Source: CAZSLO01 sp964608025
Lineage (GTDB): Bacteria > Chloroflexota > Dehalococcoidia > Lucifugimonadales > CAJWER01
Length of the DNA stretch: 64,000 nt
Reading direction: 5' to 3'
Assembly: GCA_964608025.1 (NCBI GenBank)
Contig: CAZSLO010000001.1
Coordinates: 6,637-70,636, forward strand
Numbering within the stretch: position 1 is the first letter of the stretch; each line of letters starts with the position of its first letter. A model generated the notes under the pieces. That model saw only the letters and a list, made by a program, of their open reading frames with translations, did no database searches and was not told the origin of the DNA. Positions 43,958 through 52,447 of the stretch are shown piece after piece. A program made the translations under genes and the position numbers.

Positions 43958-44731
43958 ATGAGTTATATAAAATTCGAACGAAAAGAAAAATGGATATCAG
44001 CCTTCGTAGGTATATTAATCTTGATTGCATCGGTATTGGGATGTAGCAATGGAGATATGCCAGAAGATTTAGAAATTTCCTTGAACATTCAGAATAGGAC
44101 GATTGACATAGATCCACCAGTTATAAAGGCAAAAGAGGGAGATTCAGTTACACTTTTAATAAACGCGGATGAATCAGGTAGTGTCCACCTTCATGGGTAT
44201 AATATCGAGGTCAATATTGATACCAGCGACATTGCTAAAATAGCATTTGATGCCAATGCAACTGGTTCCTTCGCGCTGACCTTCCATCCAGGTAGTGATC
44301 CACACACCGGCGAACATAATAAACATCAGCATACAGGTGGCCATGGAAATGGAAATAGCCTCCACGGACACGCAGAGATATTTGAGTCTGGCACATTGGA
44401 TCAAGGTGGGAAGTTTAGTTTTGTTTTTGGACAGGATTTGAGTGGAAAGATGGTACCTTTCCACAATCATATGAATCATGAAATGGAGGGGTCTGTGATG
44501 GTTAGTGACAAAGCTGTACTTTCAAGTCCGGTGAAGATCGAGATCAGAGAAACAGGATTTTCGCCAGTTCAGGTAACAGTAAAACCCGACACCTCTGTAG
44601 AATGGATTAACCTTGGTGAAAAGCGGGCTCGTATTGCGAGTGGACTGGCTCCAACCATGGATGGTGAGCATCTGGAAAAACATGTAGATCAAGAGATCAC
44701 TCTTGGATCTGTGGAGATATATCCTCGGTAA
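43958..44731 (+). CDS. Cupredoxin-like lipoprotein with tandem domains
   Basis: This 257-residue protein has a lipoprotein signal (ASVLGC, Cys about residue 29). Two beta-sandwich modules follow: the first has VKEGDSV-like AKEGDSVTLLINAD and a His-rich loop (HTGEHNKHQHTGGHG), ending in PFHNHMNHEMEGSVMV, which is the HxH...M-type ligand loop of cupredoxins. The second (IRETGFSPVQVTVKPDTSVEWIN) is the canonical cupredoxin start, but its expected His/Cys/Met ligands are not evident. It probably binds copper outside the membrane. It is 11 bases upstream of the polytopic protein, so the two are very likely co-expressed. Confidence 0.7.
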   Translation: MSYIKFERKEKWISAFVGILILIASVLGCSNGDMPEDLEISLNIQNRTIDIDPPVIKAKEGDSVTLLINADESGSVHLHGYNIEVNIDTSDIAKIAFDANATGSFALTFHPGSDPHTGEHNKHQHTGGHGNGNSLHGHAEIFESGTLDQGGKFSFVFGQDLSGKMVPFHNHMNHEMEGSVMVSDKAVLSSPVKIEIRETGFSPVQVTVKPDTSVEWINLGEKRARIASGLAPTMDGEHLEKHVDQEITLGSVEIYPR

Positions 44732-44742
44732 ACGGGATTGCG

Positions 44743-46272
44743 ATGAAAAAGGTGTTTGTTGGAATCACGCTAGGTGTTCTAGCTAGCCTGGTCACCAGTA
44801 GTGCATCCTCACATGGATTTGGAGAGCGATATGATTTGCCTATGCCGCTTAACCTGTTCCTTGTAGGTGCAGGAGCAACTGTTGCGTTATCTTTCGTAGT
44901 CATAGCGATATTTGTGAAGAGTGGATCTGCGGAAATCGGTTATCCTCGTTACAACCTACTTAAAATGCCGTTGTTGGGCCCAGTTATGTCCAGTGAGTTA
45001 TTGATTACTATCATAAGATTACTCTCTGTTTGTATTTTTCTCCTTGTGGTTGCGACTGGCTTATTTGGGAACAATACCCCAATAGAGAACCTGTCTCCGA
45101 CTTTTGTCTGGATCATTTTCTGGGTGGGAATGGGCTACGTGTCGGCTCTCTTTGGTAATGTTTGGGCCATGATCAACCCATGGAAAATAATCTTCGAATG
45201 GTTTGAACGAGTGATGGGTGTTCAGGATGGCGTGATGTTCAGGTACCCAGAGTATTTGGATACTTGGCCTGCAGTTGTTTTGTTCTTGATATTCGGATGG
45301 CTTGAGAACGTCTATCCACAGGCTGCTATTCCGTTGAATCTTTCGGTATTAATTCTACTGTACTCATCTGTGACGTGGATAGGCATGCTGTTGTTTGGGA
45401 AACACACGTGGTTGCGGTATGGTGAATTCTTTTCTGTATTATTCGGATTGTTCGCAAAGTTTTCCCCGACTGAAGTTCGTTTGAATGGAGATAAGGAATG
45501 CCGTAAATGCATTGGATGTAATCTGTCGAGAGCGGCGTGTGTGGACTGCTACGAATGTTTTGAAAAAGCGGATGAATGGGGTGTTAGGCGGGAATTCAAT
45601 CTTAGGCCCTATGCCGTTGGACTGGTGTTGGTGAATAACCTATCGATCTCACGATTTGGATTCGTGATATTAACTCTTGCCTTGGTGACCTTCGATGGCC
45701 TGTCTGAAACACCCCTTTGGAGAAGTATACAAAATACATTTTATTCGTCGGCATCTGCATTTGGCACCGATGGTCTAGGGGTTATCAATACTGCTGGTCT
45801 AATAGTTATGCCACTCGCGTTCCTCGGCCTTTATCTTGGTTTCACGTGGGCTACCCGGTTGTTGTCAAGGGAAGACTCACCAGTTCTACTTGTTGCAAGA
45901 GTTTTTGTGATTTCCTTGATTCCGATAGCCTTGGCCTACAATCTAGCGCATTACATTGGATTGTTTTTGGTACAAGGGCAGTTTTTGATACCCCTCGCAT
46001 CTGATCCATTTGGCCAAGGCTGGGATATACTCGCTACATCAGGCTATAAGATAAGACTCAATTTAATTGGTACTAAGGCGATCTGGTATATCTCAGTCAT
46101 TGCCATAGTTTTAGGCCATATCGTATCGGTTTATGTGGCACATACCTTGTCGTTGGGCAGACAAGTTAGCCGATCAGATGCGCTCCGTGGGCAGTATCCG
46201 ATGCTGTTATTAATGGTTATTTACACAGCCATTAGCTTGTGGATCATCGCCCAGCCGATCGTGGAAAGATAG
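44743..46272 (+). CDS. Polytopic membrane protein with central Cys cluster
   Basis: This 509-residue protein has an N-terminal signal or helix ending SSASSHGFG and about eleven membrane segments. A cytoplasmic-sized loop near residues 250-280 carries a dense cysteine cluster (ECRKCIGCNLSRAACVDCYE). The start (SHGFGERYDLPMPLNLFLVGA) resembles proteins often labelled fenitrothion hydrolase in databases, a name without biochemical basis for most members. Downstream of a cupredoxin lipoprotein and a His-rich protein, it is a candidate metal transporter or membrane metalloprotein. I assign no function. Confidence 0.65.
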   Translation: MKKVFVGITLGVLASLVTSSASSHGFGERYDLPMPLNLFLVGAGATVALSFVVIAIFVKSGSAEIGYPRYNLLKMPLLGPVMSSELLITIIRLLSVCIFLLVVATGLFGNNTPIENLSPTFVWIIFWVGMGYVSALFGNVWAMINPWKIIFEWFERVMGVQDGVMFRYPEYLDTWPAVVLFLIFGWLENVYPQAAIPLNLSVLILLYSSVTWIGMLLFGKHTWLRYGEFFSVLFGLFAKFSPTEVRLNGDKECRKCIGCNLSRAACVDCYECFEKADEWGVRREFNLRPYAVGLVLVNNLSISRFGFVILTLALVTFDGLSETPLWRSIQNTFYSSASAFGTDGLGVINTAGLIVMPLAFLGLYLGFTWATRLLSREDSPVLLVARVFVISLIPIALAYNLAHYIGLFLVQGQFLIPLASDPFGQGWDILATSGYKIRLNLIGTKAIWYISVIAIVLGHIVSVYVAHTLSLGRQVSRSDALRGQYPMLLLMVIYTAISLWIIAQPIVER

Positions 46273-46413
46273 TAATGATTACTTATATTTCCACGTGTTA
46301 GTAGCGCCCAAACATACACTGATTCAAGTAGTGTATTTCTCTTTTGCCGGTAGAGCTAGATATTCCGCCAAATGATTGGGTATTTACTGTCTAGATTGGT
46401 GTCCTTACTTTAA

Positions 46414-46683
46414 TTAATATACATCCAGGGTGAAACGGGATTCCTTAAAGTCCATCTTCGATTTTGAAAGATGTTCCGCAGTTTCTGGGTCAAGTCGGAG
46501 GAGTTCTACTCCTTCATGTTCAATGACTTGATCGCGCTCTCGTTCGACATCAATGACTATTCCGAAGTCCCCTTCTCCTTCCCAGACAGGAGGGGTAGCG
46601 AGTCTGAATCGCTTGTCTTTACCAAGGTCATATTTACCAATAATACGCCGTAATTCTTGTTTTGCTTCTTCAGTGATATCCAT
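46414..46683 (-). CDS. IscA/HesB-like protein lacking cysteines
   Basis: This 89-residue protein begins like an A-type Fe-S carrier (MDITEEAKQELRRII) and continues with strands in the HesB order (RLATPPVWEGEGDFGIVIDV). However, none of the three cluster-ligand cysteines is present; the protein has no Cys at all. Cys-less HesB-fold proteins occur in several phyla and cannot carry a cluster by the usual ligands. It follows the phosphatase gene by about 5 bases on the minus strand. Confidence 0.7.
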   Translation of the reverse strand: MDITEEAKQELRRIIGKYDLGKDKRFRLATPPVWEGEGDFGIVIDVERERDQVIEHEGVELLRLDPETAEHLSKSKMDFKESRFTLDVY

Positions 46684-46688
46684 TTGAT

Positions 46689-47558
46689 CTATGTAGTCAA
46701 TGCGTCACGGATACTACCTATTTGATTTTCAGTTAGTCCGATGACACGCGTATATGCCTCTATACCTCCGTATACTTTATCTAGGTGATCAAGAGTCCCT
46801 TCCATTCCACCAGGGGGGCAGAACTCATCCTCGAAATCTTTCGGGGAATTGATTGCCTTTTCTGCTTCTAACACAACATTGTCAGATCGATCTTGACCAT
46901 CTAGTGTGCGTCTGAACAAGTATTTTGCCGTGAGAGAGTAGTCAGAAACGATTGTCTCCCTTGGTACGCCTGCGAGTCCAAGGAGGAGGGCAGTGATTAC
47001 CCCTGTCCTGTCTTTGCCACCTGCACAATGGTAAATCGCCGGTTGATTTTTTGTATCCGCGAGTGTGCCAAGAGTCTCGGCTATTTGTGGTTGGCGTCTA
47101 TCCAGCCATCTTGTGTACATGGTCACAATTCTAGATGCGGGGACACCAATCTTCACCCATTCGTCTTCAGGGACCGTCGGAACGTCTCCAACAATGTTGA
47201 AGTTGTGATATGTGGCCTTTCTAGAGTCGTAGAAAACGTTTGGGTCTGTCTGAGTTTCTAAAGTTGTCCTCAGGTCAATCACAGATTTTATTTCGTATGC
47301 CATGAGCGTGTCTTGGTCACCAGTTGTTAGGCTGCCCATACTGTCTGATCGAAGGAATATTTTCCACTGGGTTGTGCCACCAGTATTGGTTGGATATCCG
47401 CCAATATCCCGGGTGTTATAGTTTCCGTCGAGAGGTATATGGCGACTTGCTTCTATAGGCAACATTTGTTTGTATGCTCCATGGTAGATGTGGCTTCTAG
47501 GATATGATGACTTGTAGAATTGCTTCAAGACTAGCAGATCTCTGGACGGAATAGTCAT
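46689..47558 (-). CDS. Tyrosine/serine phosphatase (DSP-type)
   Basis: The protein of about 289 residues has the P-loop His-Cys-x-x-Gly-Lys-Asp-Arg-Thr-Gly (YHCAGGKDRTGVITALLLG) of the Y-phosphatase-3/LipA-like group. It also has the family N-terminal signature PLDGNYNTRDIGGYPT and an upstream general-acid region. It dephosphorylates phospho-Tyr/Ser or phosphoinositides. The frame extends to 47654 into the divergent gene; the ATG at 47558 (MTIPSRDLL) leaves a short gap to that gene, and a later ATG at 47465 (MLPIEAS) would match the conserved domain start. The exact start is uncertain. Confidence 0.85.
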   Translation of the reverse strand: MTIPSRDLLVLKQFYKSSYPRSHIYHGAYKQMLPIEASRHIPLDGNYNTRDIGGYPTNTGGTTQWKIFLRSDSMGSLTTGDQDTLMAYEIKSVIDLRTTLETQTDPNVFYDSRKATYHNFNIVGDVPTVPEDEWVKIGVPASRIVTMYTRWLDRRQPQIAETLGTLADTKNQPAIYHCAGGKDRTGVITALLLGLAGVPRETIVSDYSLTAKYLFRRTLDGQDRSDNVVLEAEKAINSPKDFEDEFCPPGGMEGTLDHLDKVYGGIEAYTRVIGLTENQIGSIRDALTT

Positions 47559-47602
47559 AGTTGGATAACCTGATCGGCAATCTCGTAGGCAAGGAGCTTG
47601 AA

Positions 47603-48592
47603 TTGCAACAGAGACCACTCGGACGGACTGGCCGAACAATTCCGGCGATTGCACTGGGCTGTGTCACATTTGGCCGTGAGATTAACGAGGAAGATTCATA
47701 TCGAGTTATGGACTATGCCGTGGAAAAAGGATTGACATTCTTCGATACGGCTGAGGGTTATGGTGGCGGTCAGTCAAAGGCTGTAAGGCTAGAAACCATG
47801 GGGATAGACGACCAACGTGAAGTGACTACGGAAATGAGTTCTTCTGAAAATATTATTGGGAGGTGGATGCAAAAGCGCGGTATTAGGGATGAGATCATTC
47901 TTATGACCAAGTTTAATACTGGTGGTTCGGCTGAGAATGTCCATCGTGCTTTAGCTGATAGCCTTGATAGGCTTAAAACTGATCATGTAGACATATATAA
48001 ACTTCATCGGCCTTACCCAGACGTGCCAGACGATGAGACGATAGGGGCACTTGTTGAAGAGATGGATGCTGGTAGGGTAGAAGTGATTGGGTGCAGCCAG
48101 CATTCAGCTGAGCAGTTGCGTAATGCTTTGGATACTAGTGCCTCCCGCGGTTGGCCCCGGTATGAAATTGTCCAGCCAGGATATAGTCTTGGGGATCGTG
48201 AAGCAGAAAAGGAACTGCTCCCATTATGTGTTGAAGAAGAGATTTCAGTGACTCCTTTTAGCCCATTAGGGGCCGGTTTTTTTACCGGCAAATACACCCC
48301 AGATCGTGCCGATATTCCCCAGGGTACGAGATACGACATTATGCCTGCACATGCGGACATATATTTTTCAGATCGCAACTTCAAAATTGTAGAAAAACTA
48401 CGTACCAGGGCTGCAGAGATGGGTTTGCCGATGGAACGCTTAGCTATGGCCTGGACCATGAGTAACCCTGCGATCACAGCTGTTCTCACAGGGGCCCGTA
48501 AGCCTTCTCACATAGATAATGCTATTAATGCTTTCAATATGGGACTAGATCCGGGCCTGAGAGCTGAGATATCTTCTTGGGGAGACGATTAG
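47603..48592 (+). CDS. Aldo/keto reductase
   Basis: This 329-residue NADPH-dependent reductase has RPLGRTGRTIPAIALG at its N terminus, then FFDTAEGYGGG (Asp and Tyr), ILMTKFN (Lys), IYKLHRP (His) and AVLTGARKPSHIDNAI in the cofactor-binding end. The open frame begins at a TTG at 47561, but AAGGAG (47591-47596) six bases before a TTG at 47603 places the start there and gives the family-standard beginning. It is paralogous to the reductase at 13.6 kb but clearly diverged. Substrate is unknown. Confidence 0.87.
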   Translation: MQQRPLGRTGRTIPAIALGCVTFGREINEEDSYRVMDYAVEKGLTFFDTAEGYGGGQSKAVRLETMGIDDQREVTTEMSSSENIIGRWMQKRGIRDEIILMTKFNTGGSAENVHRALADSLDRLKTDHVDIYKLHRPYPDVPDDETIGALVEEMDAGRVEVIGCSQHSAEQLRNALDTSASRGWPRYEIVQPGYSLGDREAEKELLPLCVEEEISVTPFSPLGAGFFTGKYTPDRADIPQGTRYDIMPAHADIYFSDRNFKIVEKLRTRAAEMGLPMERLAMAWTMSNPAITAVLTGARKPSHIDNAINAFNMGLDPGLRAEISSWGDD

Positions 48593-48687
48593 CTGCTGGT
48601 GTGTTCCATTAGACAAAAACTTGTTCGATTTGGTGTATCAACCTGCCACTGATACCCCTGCTGGATTATGATCAGGGATATTCTCAA

Positions 48688-50490
48688 TTGCATTGGGAAA
48701 TAGATAAAAATCATCTTGACTCTCCTCAATGGATCACCACGAGTAGATTACTCCGTTTAGGAGAGTCGATAGAGTTCGAATTTTTTGCGCCTAGTGGTAT
48801 TGGACCTGGGCAACTGGTAATTTTTGAGAGATACCTTGAGCAGTTTAAGGATACTGGTGTAATCGCTGTGGATGGAGATCTCTCATGGCTGGATGTTAAT
48901 TCCCCCGAGGAATTACCATTGATATTTTCTGATAATCGGGCATCCATGGCTTATCGCCCTGTAGAGCCGGGTAACTACCTGGCCAGGTGGAGTATCGATG
49001 GCGAGGTTATATACCGGTATTTCGCTGTAATAGAGGATGATTGGGTTGTGTTGCGATTTAGCACTGGGGTCGGACTGGACCCATCCCCTAATTGGCATGA
49101 GACTGGTATTCCACTGGATTATCGATTGCCAGTGGTTAGATTTGGAAAGGAGCGGATGTCTTATCCGGGGGAGTCAGGACAATTCGATCCGGACGACCCA
49201 GTATTCCAAGTACTTAAAGAGTACCACTGGAGATATGGGGATGCAGTGATACCACATCTTCCAGATACACCTGAGATGGATATGGATAATCGGGTAAAGT
49301 ACTATGGGGATTTGCTAGAACGCGTAAAAATTCTGATGCCAGACCCAAACGCTATTCGCTCTGCACGAGTCAGCATGAGGCACGATCTAGACCCAGGATA
49401 TACACAAACTTTTGCCCGACTTAATGTCCACGATCATTGTGGATTGGAAGAAGCAAACTGTCCCCCCTGGTTGGGTATGCCCGAGTTTCCCTATTTTTCT
49501 TCTCTGGTTGACTGTCGAAAGGTTAACCAAGGGTCGAGAAATAGTGTTGTCGCCCATCAGTGGGATTTCTGTGGTGGGTGGCATTTTCTTGGCCCGACTA
49601 TCTGGCACCATGAAATGGCTGAAGGACGATGGGAACTGACGGAAAGCTGCTTGCGACAGGGAATCCTTGAAGCAGAAAATATGGCGGATTTGAGCGGACA
49701 TCCTGCTTTTCTTTTTCCTTTATATGATGGTGTTTTTCAAAGAGGTGAGGCTGAATACGATTGGGCAAAACGGCTTCAGGAATTGATAGCTTTTCGGCTC
49801 ACGAAGGAAACCCCCCTTGCTTTTGCACGATCAATAGACATTGCCGACTACTACCGGAGACATTTTGAAAACACGCCAACAACAGTATTTGTGAGCCAGA
49901 CGGACCACTTGGATTATGATCGGCACTGGCTTGTGGGTTGGCATAGTCACGATGTGGGGGTTACCCAGGATAAAATTCCCTGGGATGTAGGGCCATCAGA
50001 TCTTCGCGTTGCTTCTAGATCTGGATCGGTGGCTCACCTGGAGGATCAAGGTGGTGAGGCGGTCCCAGAGTTGTGCAAAGATCCTTTATCTACAGAGTAC
50101 ATCCTTATCGAGGATCAACATCGACAGGTTCGATTTGAAAGAGAGAGCCCGATACCAGTCTGGTATTTTGATTATACTGATCAAATCGCAGGGCCGGTTG
50201 GTAGTGAGATTGCCCACACTGTAATCCCTGTTGCGAGAATAGATTATCCTGAATGGGACAAGAGTGAGGACGGTTTATCTGCAGAGTTAAGTATCACTTC
50301 CGATGCTCCATTTTCTGACTATGCCATTGCTGTATGGGGTCTGCCGGGAGATTATGATCCTATTACATGGACAATTAGAACTTCTGCAAAGAGACATGTT
50401 CTTGCTCGAAATACCCTAGGAGAGAATCACCTAGTTTTATTCTTTGATCTGGAGCGAAATCAAACGCTGGATATTCATCTCTTGGAATAG
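48688..50490 (+). CDS. Large conserved hypothetical protein
   Basis: I cannot assign a family to this 600-residue protein. The first 120 residues look like a beta-sandwich (RLLRLGESIEFEFFAP ... GNYLARWSIDGEVIYRYFAVI). The middle has many His, Asp and Trp residues (MRHDLDPGYTQ, NVHDHCGLEEANCPPWLG, HQWDFCGGWHFLGPTIWHHEMAEG) suggestive of a metal-dependent carbohydrate deacetylase or hydrolase-like site. The C-terminal 100 residues form another beta domain. It starts at TTG (48688-48690) with no signal peptide. Sugar-related neighbours fit a role in glycan or sugar-acid metabolism, but this is inference. Confidence 0.6.
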   Translation: MHWEIDKNHLDSPQWITTSRLLRLGESIEFEFFAPSGIGPGQLVIFERYLEQFKDTGVIAVDGDLSWLDVNSPEELPLIFSDNRASMAYRPVEPGNYLARWSIDGEVIYRYFAVIEDDWVVLRFSTGVGLDPSPNWHETGIPLDYRLPVVRFGKERMSYPGESGQFDPDDPVFQVLKEYHWRYGDAVIPHLPDTPEMDMDNRVKYYGDLLERVKILMPDPNAIRSARVSMRHDLDPGYTQTFARLNVHDHCGLEEANCPPWLGMPEFPYFSSLVDCRKVNQGSRNSVVAHQWDFCGGWHFLGPTIWHHEMAEGRWELTESCLRQGILEAENMADLSGHPAFLFPLYDGVFQRGEAEYDWAKRLQELIAFRLTKETPLAFARSIDIADYYRRHFENTPTTVFVSQTDHLDYDRHWLVGWHSHDVGVTQDKIPWDVGPSDLRVASRSGSVAHLEDQGGEAVPELCKDPLSTEYILIEDQHRQVRFERESPIPVWYFDYTDQIAGPVGSEIAHTVIPVARIDYPEWDKSEDGLSAELSITSDAPFSDYAIAVWGLPGDYDPITWTIRTSAKRHVLARNTLGENHLVLFFDLERNQTLDIHLLE

Positions 50491-50568
50491 GATTGAAATA
50501 TACAGTTTCTACTGTATTACTCATGGCATGTGATTTTGGTTATCCAAGATGAGTGGATTGTCCCAAAG

Positions 50569-51801
50569 TTAAATTCCTTTTGGTAGTTGACCAGAAGGTC
50601 TTGAGTCGTCAGGGTGGAAGTCGGGAACGTCTATTGGATGGGATCCCTGTTCTATGGAATCTGCTGCCAGGATTGCGGGAGCAGCGGTGTCCATTGCCTT
50701 GTAGACATCGAATTCCTGTGGTTTTTCTCCCAGTACGGCCTCCCTGAAATTACTGTGTACGATATAGTCGATACTTGGTATTGAATACCCGGTTGTTTGC
50801 CTTCCACCAATGTAATCTGGCTTTATTTCGGCCAAAGCTGCCGCTTCTGAAGGTGATGGACTTGGTGCGTCAGTTCGCTCCTGGCGCCAGTCTACCCGTG
50901 CAACATCATGCATCTGGCTATCGGCTAGCCACATGGATTGCAATTCGTCCATGTGAGGGTTGGTTTCAAGGGTCCCATGAGAGGCTATCAATTGGTATCT
51001 ATGACCACGTGATTCACGGGACCGACCGGCAGACCATGCACAAGCCATTCTCATAACGGTGTCTTTTTCAGTGTGTAATAGTGCTACCTGGATATCCGAT
51101 TTTTTAATAGCGTCATAAAGATAGCTTTGGGGCCTAGTGCCCATACCGGTAACCTTTACGACCCTATCGTCGAGAATACTCAGCATGGCACTTAGGTCAT
51201 GACAGAGATAGTGTATAGGAGGCATCTTGTGTAACCAGGTCGGCTGTGCATCCGGGTGATTTGCAAGATCGGGTATGTCTATAAACTCTCCGGTTTTGGG
51301 ATCCTGGTAGTATCGGTGGGGACTTTTACGACTAAAATATTCTCCCTCGACATACCCGACGTGTCCTAGTCGCCCTTGCTGCACCAGGTCGCGCCAACCC
51401 GTGATAAATCCTGAATATCGCATTTGCTCTGCAAGCATATAAACGAGGCCGGTTTTCTCCTGGGCTGCCACTATCCGCCAGAGGTCTTCCATGGTGTGTG
51501 CTGCCGGGACCTCAGAATTCACGTGCTTGCCGGCTTCCAGTGCCTTGGCTGCCATTGCCCCTTGTTCTTCACACCTTACGCATAGAGCGATCGCGTCTAT
51601 ATTTGGGGCTGCAAGCATATCTTCATACGAGGAGTAGGATTCGACCCCTTCCCTGTTTGATATCTCAGCGAGGGCGCGCTCTTGGAGTGGGAAAATATCC
51701 CCAACCGCGGTTATACGGTAGCCATCTATCCTGTCGAGGACTCGTATCCAGTGAATACCACGATGGCCAAGTCCAAAAACTCCGATCCTAATCTCATCCA
51801 T
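50569..51801 (-). CDS. Gfo/Idh/MocA family oxidoreductase
   Basis: This 410-residue NAD(P)-dependent dehydrogenase starts with the Rossmann motif IRIGVFGLGHRGIHWIRVL. It has DAIALCVRCEEQGAMAAKALEAGKHVNSEVPAAHTMED, where the family usually has EKP in place of EVP. The second half is the substrate-binding alpha/beta domain. GGAGG lies about nine bases upstream of the ATG. The family oxidises or isomerises sugars and inositols. The divergent neighbours (unknown 600-residue protein, sialidase-like protein) suggest glycan or sugar catabolism. The missing Lys of the EKP motif makes specificity and even activity uncertain. Confidence 0.88.
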   Translation of the reverse strand: MDEIRIGVFGLGHRGIHWIRVLDRIDGYRITAVGDIFPLQERALAEISNREGVESYSSYEDMLAAPNIDAIALCVRCEEQGAMAAKALEAGKHVNSEVPAAHTMEDLWRIVAAQEKTGLVYMLAEQMRYSGFITGWRDLVQQGRLGHVGYVEGEYFSRKSPHRYYQDPKTGEFIDIPDLANHPDAQPTWLHKMPPIHYLCHDLSAMLSILDDRVVKVTGMGTRPQSYLYDAIKKSDIQVALLHTEKDTVMRMACAWSAGRSRESRGHRYQLIASHGTLETNPHMDELQSMWLADSQMHDVARVDWRQERTDAPSPSPSEAAALAEIKPDYIGGRQTTGYSIPSIDYIVHSNFREAVLGEKPQEFDVYKAMDTAAPAILAADSIEQGSHPIDVPDFHPDDSRPSGQLPKGI

Positions 51802-51879
51802 TCTGGGTTGCCTCCATGACAGTTATTTCTCAGTGCTATCTGGTATCAAATATTCGCTGGCCAGGGTTCCTGCGACGCT

Positions 51880-52047
51880 ACCATAACTATGGTGCGGGAC
51901 GATGGAAGTGGTTTGTATCTGGGCTATCCAGTGGCAACACAATTGGACGATGGCCGCATCTTCACAGCCTATTATTTTATGGAGTCTGATGGTAACAATT
52001 TCGGCGGAACTCGATATATGGCTGGTAGCTCCTTCCGATTGCCTTAA
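51880..52047 (+). pseudogene. Decayed C-terminal tail of a sialidase/BNR-repeat protein
   Basis: In the frame ending at the TAA at 52045-52047 the sequence reads TITMVRDDGSGLYLG, then YPVATQLDDGRIFTAYYF, then a short tail with GGTRYMAGSSFRLP. This is the C-terminal signature of sialidase-like proteins; the intact gene at 52448 has the cognate GYPSVIQLDDGKIFAAYY. No start, signal or upstream propeller remains between here and the neighbouring gene, so only about 55 residues of a lost paralogue survive. Confidence 0.7.
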
Positions 52048-52137
52048 GCATCGCAATTTGTCAGTTCTACCTTTTGGGAAAATCCATGCAGGAGTTCTTT
52101 TTACTTAAGTGTTGGGTCACGGATAACCGTATTAATA

Positions 52138-52384
52138 TACGTAGAACCCTAAGACATACCATTCAACGATGATGACGACCAGGTCCTCTCTTTGTCCCGT
52201 TACGCTTATCCCATTGCTTATGTTTATTAATGCGCTTCACGAATTCCTCTGTCGTTTCTTCTCGCTTTTCACGTTTGTGCTTGGATCTGGCCATAACCGC
52301 CCCTCCATTTTGTGGACAAGACTTAGTGCGCTAACCGCTGGAGACTCCAGTTCTACTTGCGCTATCTTTAGAATACGTAGAACC
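52138..52384. repeat. 11-bp direct repeats (TACGTAGAACC) around a small gene
   Basis: TACGTAGAACC occurs at 52138-52148 and again at 52374-52384. The repeats bracket about 225 bases that contain the 43-aa gene at 52163-52294. They may be insertion target duplications or a regulatory repeat. Confidence 0.5.
52163..52294 (-). CDS. Small basic protein (43 aa)
   Basis: This short frame has an ATG at 52292-52294 with a strong GGAGG seven bases upstream and runs to TGA at 52163-52165. The product is highly basic (MARSKHKREKREETTEEFV, later KQWDKRNGTKRGPGRHH), rich in Lys and Arg with a short helix-forming centre. Such composition suggests nucleic-acid binding or a small ribosome-associated protein, but I know no matching family. 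It lies between two 11-bp repeats, next to a decayed sialidase. The ribosome site is the main support for it being real. Confidence 0.55.
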   Translation of the reverse strand: MARSKHKREKREETTEEFVKRINKHKQWDKRNGTKRGPGRHHR

Positions 52385-52447
52385 TTTTGTACATTATAAC
52401 CTGTCACCGCAGTACTGCAGGAACTTTAAGAAGACGAGGGTTTATTA

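Noticed and set aside
52138..52384. Insertion sequence or transposon bounded by the 11-bp repeats
   Set aside because: No transposase frame or terminal inverted repeats were found; only a 43-residue basic protein lies inside, so the element type is left open.
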